DNA of 64,000 nt from Sindora glabra (taxonomy: Eukaryota; Streptophyta; Magnoliopsida; Fabales; Fabaceae), in the NCBI GenBank assembly GCA_020226215.1, contig CM035227.1, positions 102,903,732 to 102,967,731 on the forward strand, in the 5' to 3' direction. Shown here one piece after another: positions 22,638 through 33,727 of this stretch. Each line of letters starts with the position of its first letter. Position 1 is the first letter of the stretch. The position numbers were made by a program, and so were the translations under genes. A model generated the notes under the pieces. The model made no database searches and had not been told where the DNA came from. It saw only the letters and a program-made list of their open reading frames with translations.

Positions 22638-24289
22638 GATAGTATAAAGTTAATTTATACTGATAGTAGATTAAATTTAAATCTAACAATTTTGTATTCA
22701 AAACTTTAAAATGTTTATATTTCATGTTCAAAATATCAATTTAAATATTCGAGTTAGTATGACTATTGTACCCTTCCAAACAACAAATTTTATTCCATTA
22801 ATGGTCTCATTTTCGAACACTTAACATTAAACAATTTAAAAATTATTTATTTTATAAAAGATGGGATATACAATATCAAATTTATTGTGTTGTTTTTTCA
22901 GTATTTTACTTGGACATAAATTTTTTATATTTTGACTTAAATGAATTTTTTTGTAATGGACTTTTAGTATTAATTAAGATAGGACAATATGGCTAAGATA
23001 ATAATATACAACCTGAAAATATTGTTCCCAAATGTAATATACTATACTAATTTCCTTTGCTTTTGATTTTAAGAATTGCATGACAATATCTTGATATACT
23101 TCCTGCATTCAAAATATCAATTTAAATATATTAATAAATTAAGTCAAATTTAGGTGACATAACATCACTCATATGGTTAAGAGGGTAAATTGATAATAAT
23201 AATAATAATTAATTCAATAATTAAAAAAATTCACTTAGATTAAACTAATCAAAATCTATTAATTTTAATTTTTCCCAAACAAGAAATAACCTATATAAAA
23301 TTTAAATTTGATTCATTATTAATATAAATCAATTTTACATTATCATTCACTTTTGTATTGTCATGCTATTAAAAAATTGTTAAAACCCTTATATTGTTAA
23401 TAAAAATCCTTAATTACTATTACATTTTTAATAATTTGTCATTTTCAAGTTCATTAATAATATAACATATTTTACACAATAATACATCAAATTTAAACTC
23501 ATGGTGGAAAGGCTAATTAATTGCATATAATATATTAGCATGCTACTTATTACCAAACAAGCTGAGAGAATGAAGAAACAATTGCAATAAAGTTAATGAT
23601 ATTTTAAGGTGTTGAGACAAAATAAAACAAAAGTTATTTTGAAATAGCAAACAAAAAGAAAAAATAATGGGTAGTAGCAAATTAATGTAACAATATATGT
23701 ATTTGGATCCTTTAAAGTATGTGATATATTTGAGAAAGAAAAATAGATAATTACAATCATTAATAAGAAAATCAAATGTTGAGAATTTGATAAATAATAA
23801 GTTGCTAAAAAAGTAAATTTTCAACTTGTAATTATCTCATATCTTGATTTTCTCATTAATAACCATGATCATCTACTTTATCTTTTAAAGTATATATTTT
23901 ACTTTAAAAAATTTGGATGTAACAATATATATTGTAGATTTTGTAAGCAGCACTATAATAGAATTGCTAAGTAATGTTGGTGGATAGTTATTGTTATCAT
24001 CAATGTTTATTTTGACATGCATTTTTAAAATTATATGAAACTTTAAGATGATAAGCTTCAATTATAATCAATATCTATATTGATGTAGTAGTATTTATGA
24101 AATTAATGGGAACTTATTATGTTAATTTTAATTCTGTTTGACCTCTAAAGTTTAGCGCTATAATATCAAATGTTAGTAGTCTTCCTAACTATTGTCCAAA
24201 AAAGTATTTGATGTATGCAACTTTGGAAAAAGACAAGCTTATGTCAGTTTTATATTTAACCAATGCCAAAAGGTACTAATTTACTTAAG
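22638..24289. other. AT-rich spacer
   Basis: No supported gene or clear element border. Confidence 0.4.
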
Positions 24290-25760
24290 ATGAAATATAA
24301 AATTTCAGTTTGTATTTAATAATCATCATTTAAAGGTCATTCGGATTGTCTCATTACAGATATAAAATGTTTATATATTGGATCAACTTTATAGTTTTTC
24401 TATAAATTTTTATTTAACTTCATTATTTATTTAGGTGGCATAAGAGAATAACACACTATCAATGTTGTATGATTAAAAATGCTTCAAATCTTATAAATAT
24501 GAATTCCCTTCAAATTATGGTTAACTTTTGCTAGGATGGGGTGCTTGTGATTATATTTGTATAGTCTAATGGAATACTCATAATCATAAGTTTTGAAATA
24601 TTTTTAATTTTGTAGCCTCAACCATATGTGTTACCATCATATTTCACTTAGTAGTATAAAGAATAAATGATTGATCTCTGCAAAATCTAGTGGAGCATTT
24701 CAATATAATGAAGATAGTTCAAATCTCTTTAATAAATGAGAATTTGTAATAAGGATTTTAATCTCTTCAAAATGAGGAATGAGTGATTATGCTATTGATG
24801 ATGTACTATAATTTTTGTATAAATAATTTTTTTATGAAAAATATATAGTGTATAATAATTTATAAATTTCATCAAGTGATTAATTATAATGTTCTTGTGT
24901 AATATTTTATAGTTAATATTGTTCAAAAAATAATTTATAATTAGTATTTATTGTGAGAAAAATGTCAAGATATAGAAAGTTGATAACTTTTGTTTTGAGA
25001 AAATTGATATCCATTATTAGAAATATCAAGATGTACAAATTGAATGTAAAAATAAATAAAAAAGAATAAATTATATTAATTATTTATTAAAAAATTGATG
25101 TCGTTAAGAAAAATTAGATCAAAATAAAAAAAGAATAAATCATATCATTTTTTTCACCTAACCAACATATAAAGGCATAGCACTAGCTATTTAACTTGTA
25201 ATAAATGGTAAGTATTTATCAAGAATGACATTTATAAGGTATCAAAAACTGTTAAAACTTACACCATCTACCTTTTAAAGTTAGTTAAATTAAAAGTTTA
25301 ATATCGAAAGTGAGATATAAAATCATTATATGTTAGTTTTTGTTTAACAACCAACATATATTTTGAAACTCACTACCTATAAATTTCTCTTTCACTTTAT
25401 CTTTTGTTTAGATGGCATAAGAGGATAACATTCCCACTCTTTTTGTACATTTAAAAAAGTTTTGAATCTTATGTCATGAGTATCCATTAAACTATAGTTA
25501 TCTTTTACCTCCAAATAAATTATTATAACTAAACAATATCTATAATTTGATGAGATTTTCATGATCATAAAATTCAAAGTATTTTCTAATGTGTAACATT
25601 GATAGGTGTGTTTTCTTCATATTTCACCCATTATTACAAGGAATAGATGATTAATGTCTACAGAATCTTATGAAACATTTCATCATAAGGAAGATAATGC
25701 AAATCTCTTTAATGCATGGGAATTTATCATACTTTAATATTGATGGTGTTATTTGAGAAA
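24290..25760. repeat. direct repeat of a roughly 0.5-kb module, about 1 kb apart
   Basis: 24290-24860 and about 25300-25760 align with many changes. Both carry GTGGCATAAGAG or its variant, a CATCATATTTCACTTA or CTTCATATTTCACCCA block, and CAAATCTCTTTAAT. A weaker relative starts near 41390. This is likely non-coding transposon sequence, possibly CACTA subterminal DNA. Confidence 0.55.
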
Positions 25761-25860
25761 ATGAAACTTGTTATTAGAAAAATATGAAGATGCCAAAAGT
25801 TGATAGTGTTGTTTGAGAAAATGGTACTTGTTGTTAGAAAAATATCAATATATAAAAGTT
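25738..25860. repeat. 61-bp tandem duplication
   Basis: TTGATGGTGTTATTTGAGAA at about 25739 recurs as TTGATAGTGTTGTTTGAGAA at about 25800, and both continue into a TTGTTRTTAGAAAAATAT block. Confidence 0.7.
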
Positions 25861-26179
25861 ATATTTTAAAAAAAAGTCAAAATTTTAACCTAACCAATGT
25901 CTAAAGGTATACAATTGGTCACCTACTTTGTAATAAATGATAAACATTTACTAATAATGGTAGCAAACATTTACCAACATTGATTTTTATTAATGACTAG
26001 CATTTAATGTTTTGCATCAATAGTAAAGAGTTATGAGGTATTGTGAAACTATCAAACTTACAACTAAAAGTGTATCAATAGTCACATATGAACTTTTACC
26101 TTCATTTATAAATTTCACTCTCTCATGCCATTTGAAAAATGCCATAGCCTTCATTATTAAAATAGATCACCTTCCAACA

Positions 26180-26620
26180 AAAAGAGGGCTTCTGAGTTCA
26201 AGTGTTCATATTGTCATATTAGCCAACATTAGTAGTGCTATTAGATGGTTATGAAATCAATTAAAGTTTTTTTCTAAGAACTTTACTCACATTTCAGCTA
26301 TAAACATAAGAATTTTATAGAGTATTAGGAAGAATTTCAAATAAAAATCCTTCTAAATGCTTTATAAAATACTTGTGTTCATTATTGAAGTTTGGATACA
26401 AGACCCTTGAAGGAACTTTGAGTAATTCTAACACTTTTTTATATCCTTGGTAACATTGAATATTATGATTTGAGCCTTTCATCTTAAAAGCTTGCTATGT
26501 TAATGGATTCTAGAAGCTGTCCATATATACTCTCTATCTCAATCTCAAAATTCATCTTTGTTGGATTTGATATGAAGATAGTTCATATTCCTTCTTAAGA
26601 AGCATATCTAGAAATATTGA
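26180..26620. repeat. foldback sequence, copy 1
   Basis: The core hairpin arms are 26300-26337 and 26344-26382. Sequence to the right (26405-26620) matches the reverse complement of 48591-48790, next to the same hairpin in the second copy. Non-coding. Confidence 0.55.
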
Positions 26621-27217
26621 GAAAATAGATGGTTTGCAAAATTGGTGATAAGTTGTTATAACAAGAAATTAGATGTCCATTTTTGCACTAATAAATGGAA
26701 AAATAGTTATGAAACTTTTTTTCTCATCATAATTTATCATCACTTTACAACTATCTACACTTTCTAATTTAGAAGCCATCATAAAATATGAAAGAATTAC
26801 GAGTAAAAGATAACCACTTTATCTTTTAATTTATATTGGGATGGTATGTATGTTTATTGTAAATGAAAAGTCTATTATTCATTGTAAATAATATTTTTTT
26901 TCATTGTATATGTTCATGTACTGATATGAAAATAAATAAAAATAGCATAATCAATTTTTGAAGTAAATAGTCTTCTTTCCTATCTATTTCATTTACATAC
27001 AATTTTTCATTATTTCTATCTATTTAACTGTATAGTAAAAATATCACAATATAAAAATGAATTTTAATGCTACTGATTTCAATTAGAGTAGGTTCAATAA
27101 AAAAATAGATTAGTTCATAAAATAATATCGATATTCTTACAAGATTTAAATTTAATTTATAAAATTATTGATTGTATATATATATGATATATATAAATTA
27201 TGTTTTGGATTTCAGTT

Positions 27218-27256
<39 letters not shown>

Positions 27257-28898
27257 TGATGTATATATAAATTGTTATTTGCTTCTGGTCTAATAAATAT
27301 GATGTGTATTTAGGCCATGTTGGAAGGATTTTGAAAATGTTCTAGGATTGTTTTGGATTGATTATGGAAAAAGTTGTTGAAGCAAAGGAAATTTATTTTT
27401 TAATATTATGACACAAGTTCTTATTTAATAATCAACATTAAATATTACTTAATGGTATAACGTCATTGTCATATTAAAGATGACGGTATGTTTCACTTAA
27501 ATCAATGTTTAAATAAACTAAGATGTCATTTTTTTTGCACCAACCAATGTGAAAATTCAATCATGGGCATTAGTTGAAAATGAAAAGATTAAAACATGGT
27601 ACGAGTTGAAAATAAAAAATGTAAAGTATAATGTCATTTACAAATTTTATCTTGAAATTCTTTTAACCCTTAAATTCTCTATCTAACAAGGTATGTTTTC
27701 CTTTCAACCTTAAAATTCTTTTCTTGTTTTTATTTTTTTGCTCATAAATTATTTTCTAAGCTAGAAGTTCTATTAGCTTATTGATAAATATGTATGGTGG
27801 TGCACCCTTGAAAAAATGCAAATGTAAAAGTAATGATTTGTTAAGTTTTTGTGTTTGTTTTTGCAATATGATTTTTTTTATACTTTACCATATTTTGTTA
27901 CCTAACTATCATTTTGATATATCTTTTATAGGCTTATATAAATAAAAAATTTGATCTAATCTATCTTTTTTTAGTATTCTATTATATTATTTACTATTTA
28001 TTCATGAAAATGTGTAATATCATACACTAATTTTTCATGAATACTTAGTGCATCTATAGGTATTGTATTTAAAAGGCTATTGTAGGGAATGCAAACTTCA
28101 TGTATTGAACAAAAGATATTAATGTAGATTTAGCCAAGCACCTACCTTTGACTAGAGTATCGTATATAACGTTTCATCATTTTTAATTTCTTGTTATTCA
28201 AATTATTCTATAAATTAATTGAAAATTAATGTTATGTAGAGTTATAGAAGATGTTCATTTCTATTTTTTGCTAGGAATACTGGAGAAATAAGGATGATAA
28301 GGGTGAGAAACATATTGATAGGGTTAATCGTTAAGATAAAGGAGTGAGGGAAAGGGAGACAGGCATTGGGGTTTTAAGGAAAGATGTAGCATGTTGATTG
28401 ATTTACATGATTGATATGGTATTATGAAAATTAAATGTGAATTATATGAAAATAAACAATGTTTACTATTATTTTCCATGAAAAAGGGACAATAATGACT
28501 TTAGTTATTTTTGATATAAAAAAATGTAATTGTTATATTTTATGACAATTTTAAAACTAATGTTAAAATCACATTTGCTATGATGCTCAACTAATATTGG
28601 TCAATTTTTGACATGTAATTTCCTAAGTACCCAACATCAATCAACTATTTTGTAATAATATAAATCGAAGAAGCAATATGCAACAAAATTAGTAATGTTT
28701 AAGATGCAAAAGTAAAAAAATACAAAAAATTAGAAATATAAATGATCATCAATTTTCTTAATTACATAATAACATGAGAATTTTGATTTTTTTAAACCTA
28801 TTATAATTACTCCATAGCAACTAAAGGCTCCAAGTAAAACATTAAAGGTAAGCTAAAGATTTCAATGAATCTTATTAGTTAAATAATAATAATAAATT
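26621..28898. other. repeat-rich spacer
   Basis: Contains TA tracts (about 27174-27190 and 27218-27247) and phrases resembling CACTA subterminal DNA near 27.4-27.6 kb (TTAATAATCAACATTAAATA, CACCAACCAATGTG). No supported gene. Confidence 0.4.
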
Positions 28899-28907
28899 AA
28901 AGTAATA

Positions 28908-28991
28908 GAATAATGGACTAATGGTAAGGACTTTGGTGATAGATTAAGGATTATAGGTTCAAATCTCTCATTAATGTACAAAAAAAATAAA
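28908..28991 (+). mobile_element. 84-bp SINE-like, tRNA-derived retroposon
   Basis: A short insert with a tRNA-like internal promoter: an A-box-like TAATGGTAAGGACTTTGG and a B-box-like GGTTCAAATCT (one mismatch to consensus). It ends in an A-rich tail and is flanked by the perfect nine-base direct repeat AAAGTAATA (28899-28907 and 28992-29000). The A residues of the repeat could partly come from the tail, so at least six bases of duplication are secure. Confidence 0.55.
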
Positions 28992-29399
28992 AAAGTAATA
29001 ATCAATCACAAAGAAAATCTATACATTTACTTTTAAACATAATCTAATGCAAGCCTTAGGCCTTAAAGAAATTAAGGCATCATACTTTTTAAAAAGAACA
29101 ATACTACAAAATTTAGTTATAATTAATTATTTGTCATTCTCTTCATTTGTAATGATAGAATAAATGAAAATATTGAAGTAAATTCTTAAATCCTACCTTA
29201 GCAATTTCAAATACATGCTTGCTATTCGGTTATATTCTTTTTTTTTCACCTTTTGTTTAAGTGTTACTAGTGAAAGAAGGGACAAATAATTATACATAAC
29301 AAATGCAAAAAAAAAAAAGAAAGAGAATAATAGTTTTATAAAATTTAAAAGTTGTAATAGGTATTATCTTTATAAATAGGGGTCTTAATGTTATGTTTA

Positions 29400-29622
29400 C
29401 TCTTTGTTTAAAATTTTCAATACGCAAATAAAGATTACCTATCATACTTACATATAAGCCATTTTAGATTAATGTGGAGGAAGCATTGAATAGAAATAGC
29501 CTTGTGAGATTAAAAAGTGGACGATGATCAATTAGAAGGACTAAATTTGCACTAATTATATAGTTAAAGGGATTAAAATTATACAATTTATATTTTAGAA
29601 GGACTAAATTGCACTTAAGCCT
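29400..29622. mobile_element. partial MITE of the 6922 family
   Basis: The right end AAGGACTAAATTGCACTTAAGCC, preceded by a repeat of the same phrase (AGAAGGACTAAATTTGCAC), mirrors the left end of the element at 6922. The left half is not recognisable. Confidence 0.45.
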
Positions 29623-29710
29623 AATAAATAATAGAAAAGTCTAGTTCTTTTGGAATGAATATATCATGTAGTAATTTAATTAAGGGTATTATTATTTTAT
29701 ATTTTAGACA

Positions 29711-29937
29711 AAAAACTCTATTTTGATCCTTATAAGATTAAATTTGTATCCATTTGATTCCTTATCAATAGTTTATATTAATTTGGCTCTTATAATATTA
29801 ACTTCACCTTAAATTTTAGTCCTTTTATGCATGAAATGGAATTACTTTATAAAAAGGACTAGAATTTGATATAGATTTAATCTTAGAGGGATTAAATTGA
29901 TACAAACTTAATTTTATAAAGACCAAAATAAGGTTTT
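29711..29937. mobile_element. foldback MITE with about 50-bp inverted repeats
   Basis: The left end CTATTTTGATCCTTATAAGA and onward pairs with the right end, whose reverse complement reads CTTATTTTGGTCTTTATAAA and onward, over about 50 bases. Related to the element at 61521. Non-coding. Confidence 0.65.
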
Positions 29938-30153
29938 AGTCTATGTTTTAAAAATGATTATATATAAATGTGACTTGCTTAAATTTTAATCTTTTTGTAT
30001 ATGAGATAAAGTTATTGAATTACTATATGAAGGGAGTAAAAATTTGATATAGAGTTAATCTTACAAAATCACATTGATGTAAACTTAATTTTACAAAAAC
30101 CAAAATAAGGGCTTAGTTTATATTTTAAGAATATTACATACAAATGTGACTTG
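29808..30153. repeat. 170-bp tandem duplication overlapping the MITE
   Basis: 29808-29977 and 29978-30153 both start CTTAAATTTTA and end AAATGTGACTTG, so the right part of the MITE and its flank have been copied in tandem. Confidence 0.75.
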
Positions 30154-30190
30154 TTTCCATTTATTTTTTGCTCATATGTGGAAAGAAAAT

Positions 30191-30590
30191 GTAACACCCT
30201 AAGCCTTACTAGGCTAAGATAACTGCTAGGCCTAACTCATTAATTTAAAAGACTAGTTCAGGTTGTCTAAGTAGTAAAACTTGGTACCTTATATAAATTG
30301 CACTCACATCTCAAATCTAACCGATGTAAGGCTTCATAATCTCCTCTACTTAAATGGCCTAATATTCTCGTTAGGCCTAACAAGTTTCATGGCCTAAGAT
30401 TAGCACCAACTAAAGTATATAATTGATGAGTACTTTAATACCATATGTAATGCTTCAAGTTTGATTGGTTCAAGATAACTATTATGCTTGATCCATTGTC
30501 CTAAAAGACTATTTAGGTTGTCTAAGTAGTCAAATTTAATGCCTTATAAATCATACTTAAATCTTAAATCTAAGTGATGTAGGGTGTCAT
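30191..30590. repeat. direct repeat, probable LTR debris
   Basis: A 130-bp module occurs at about 30215-30345 and 30467-30590 (AAAGACTA, GGTTGTCTAAGTAGT, CTTATA, TAAATCTAA, GATGTAGGG). It begins near TGTAACACCCTAAGCC. Non-coding remnant of uncertain class. Confidence 0.5.
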
Positions 30591-31675
30591 AGAAAACTTT
30601 TTGGTAGGCCTCATTCATCTTTTTTTGTTTATTTTTTCTTTCATCCTTTTCTAAACTATAACTAAGTAAAAGACAATATTATTTTCTACTTTTTCTTTTT
30701 CTTTTTAGTTTTTCCATCTATTCTACAAAAATAAGTAGAAGGGAATAGAAATTTAACAACATTTATCATCTTAAAATTATTAAGAAAATCTCACAAATAA
30801 ATTGTTAATGTTTACTTCTCATCTCATTCTTTTTTATATCATAATCATGAGATTATTTTATAATTTATTAGGAAAATTCCATAATCAATAAATCATTAGT
30901 ATTAGCTTTTCATCTCATTCTTTGATGTAAGAGATCTAAATTAAAAGTTCTAACTAAAAAATTATTTCTTTGATAGCTTCTGGGCTCTTTTTTTGTTATT
31001 TCATAGTTAAGGTATAACATTTGAATACAAACCCTTATAGTTGTTGAGGAAATTATACCATGAAACTTTTACTTTATAAACTTTTCAACTAGTTCTTTGT
31101 ATCATAGCCTTAACATAGTAGAAGATTTGAGCAAAGATTCCTTTTTTGAAAACTTAGCATTAATAAGTTCTATTGTAGAGATATAGTTTTTTCTTCATAA
31201 TAATAAAAAACTTAGGTCCTAATGAAATGGAATATGTTTTCGTAATAATAAAAGGGTAGTTTCGTATTTGTGTAAAAGGTTATGAATAAGTGGACTCTTA
31301 TGGCTTGTATTTTGGGGACAATCCTTTTGATTATGTGCTTCCTATTGTTTAGTTCCAAATCATTGCAATCATTTTGATGTTAGGATTAGTTTATATCATT
31401 CTAAGGCTGCTAAGAACACCCAAACTTGTCTACAATTCATTGGTAATTAAAGCTCCACTATATTTGTTTTGTTCTATATGTTTTACATTTAACAACATTA
31501 GGTGAAGATATTCTTGTATATATATTCTAAGCTTAGTAAGTTTTATGAATTTAGGTATGTCTTTTTCCTTTCATTTCATATTACCTTAAGTTATTGCACA
31601 TTAAAAATTCATGAATCCCTTTGCATAATAAGATTCCATGTTTATCTAATTTCAATGTGTCATAGGCCAATAGTT

Positions 31676-32037
31676 CTTTAGCCTAAACCATGCAGCGCAC
31701 GCTTGTCACTCTTGACAAACATGTTAGCCTTTCTACTAAAATCCACTCAAGCTCTACTTAGTAAAGATAACATAACTCACAAATTCATAAGCCATAATTG
31801 AATGTTGTTGAAGTACCCAACACATTAAACTGTAAAATTTTCTCACATAGGAAGTTTTTAGCCTAAACCATGCAGCGCACGCTTGTCACTCTTGACAAAC
31901 ATGTTAGCCTTCCTACTAAAACCCACTCAAGCTCTACTTAGTAAAGATAACATAACTCACAAATTCGTAAGCCATAATTGAATGTTGTTGAAGTACCCCA
32001 CATATTAAACTGTAAAATTTTCTCACATAGGAAGCTT
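31676..32037. repeat. nearly identical 180-bp tandem duplication inside the LTR
   Basis: The sequence from 31681 (GCCTAAACCATGCAGCGCAC) recurs exactly 180 bp later at 31861, with only about six or seven differences over the unit. It is far less diverged than the surrounding repeats, so it is recent or gene-converted. Confidence 0.95.
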
Positions 32038-32047
32038 TTGGGCATAA

Positions 32048-33727
32048 TGTTAGTGTGTATCCTAGGAGCCAATCATAGAAATAATTGTAATAAATATACA
32101 ATGTATTATGTTTTATTTTAGGCAATTCAAATTATTATATTTTATTTCATATTTTTTATTACTCTGTGAGATTATAGCTTAAATATAATAATTATCCTTA
32201 GAATAGTTTTGCTATTTCTAAAATACTCATAGTCAAGTATTATTGCGAAAAGGATAGTAATAATATATCGTGACTAGAATGTATAGTGACTAATAATTAT
32301 GAATCATGGATATGTGATATCAAGTCAATATATGAGTACATTGTTAGTGAACAATGTACTGGACTGACCTACTGTGAAGATACTACATGGATAGACGTAT
32401 CATTAATTATTCTCATATGACCACAAATGTATATAGTTCTTTAATCTGAAGTCACTACGATTCTCTATATGAGGAGTTACTCACTTTGATGTTGTTCTAT
32501 ATCACTTTTAATCAGATAACGAGTAAGGTATTGATTGGCTGTGTCATGAATTATGTAGAGGGAATTGAGTGATGTAGATGGGATTTTGTTACTCTTATAT
32601 AAAAGAGAGATATCATTGAGCCCCTTGATTGAGCAAGTCTTAGAAATGTATAGCCATACTCAATTAGATCAATATATGATATTGATCATTTATTTTAAGT
32701 CTATTTAGTATCAAGAAATATAAATTGAATATTGACGAGAATAACATATTCTATGCCTCTAGTTTGATTTGGATATTATTACAAAAGAGATTATGATGCA
32801 AAGCGTTAATTATATATTAGGTGGATGTTGAATTACAGACATTCTTACTACTTGCGTGGCAGTGATGTATTGCTAGATGTTGCTCACTGTCTATGGCGTA
32901 ATAATAAGTCATTGTCAACGTAGTAAGAACCTACAGGGTCACACAAAAAGAGTTAGAATGAGACAATAATTAATTGAACTTTAATTAGATTAAAATCCAA
33001 TTAATTGGACTAATTTTTGTGCATATATATTATTATTAAGATAATAATATGTTTTTTCACATAATATATATATATATATATATATAATATTATGTGATAT
33101 TATTTGGTATTAAAGTAATATCAGATAATTATATTATTAGATATTAGATAATTATATCATGAGATAATATTATTATCTAATATAAGATAATTATATGCTA
33201 ATTTAATATTAGATAATTATATTATAAGATAATACTATTATCTAATATTAGATAAGTAATAGATAAGTCCTATCTCTCCTCGCTCTCTTTATGATAAGGA
33301 TAAGGTGATAGTTGTTTAGTTTGATTAGGATTCTTTTGAAGCATTATCCTAGTAGGACTAGGATTATGATATGCCTTAATTTTATAACAAGGACTTGAAG
33401 GCAGCACTTGCAAAAATGCACATAAGCTTCCATCAAACTCTAAATCACTTTAAAAATGCCCAATCCTAATCCTAATGGAAGAGACGAATCCTAGCAGCTT
33501 TATGGAAGGGAGAAGTCATTATTCACTCCGTGTGGATACTACAAAGATGCTGTACCTTCCAGCCGACGTTTGATTCATTTCGATCTATTAAGGATTTGTT
33601 CAGAAAGAACACGAGTACAAATAAGGTAAAATTCTAATACTGATTTATGCCCTTTTGCATGGATCCTAAGTAGGATTTGGATCAAAATTTTAAAATTTCA
33701 TTGTGTATGTTAATTCGAAACCTAACA
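32048..33727. mobile_element. 1680-bp solo LTR nested in the older LTR
   Basis: Begins TGTTAGTGTG, ends CCTAACA, and is flanked by a perfect five-base duplication CATAA (32043-32047 and 33728-33732). The older LTR resumes directly after it. There is no internal coding part, so an LTR-LTR recombination product is the simplest reading. The interior at 33060-33260 has a TA tract and ATTAGATAATTATAT-type inverted repeats. The family (Gypsy or Copia) is not determined. Confidence 0.75.

Noticed and set aside
31934..32125. 63-codon minus-strand frame
   Set aside because: Lies across the LTR tandem copy and the start of the nested solo LTR; no protein similarity.
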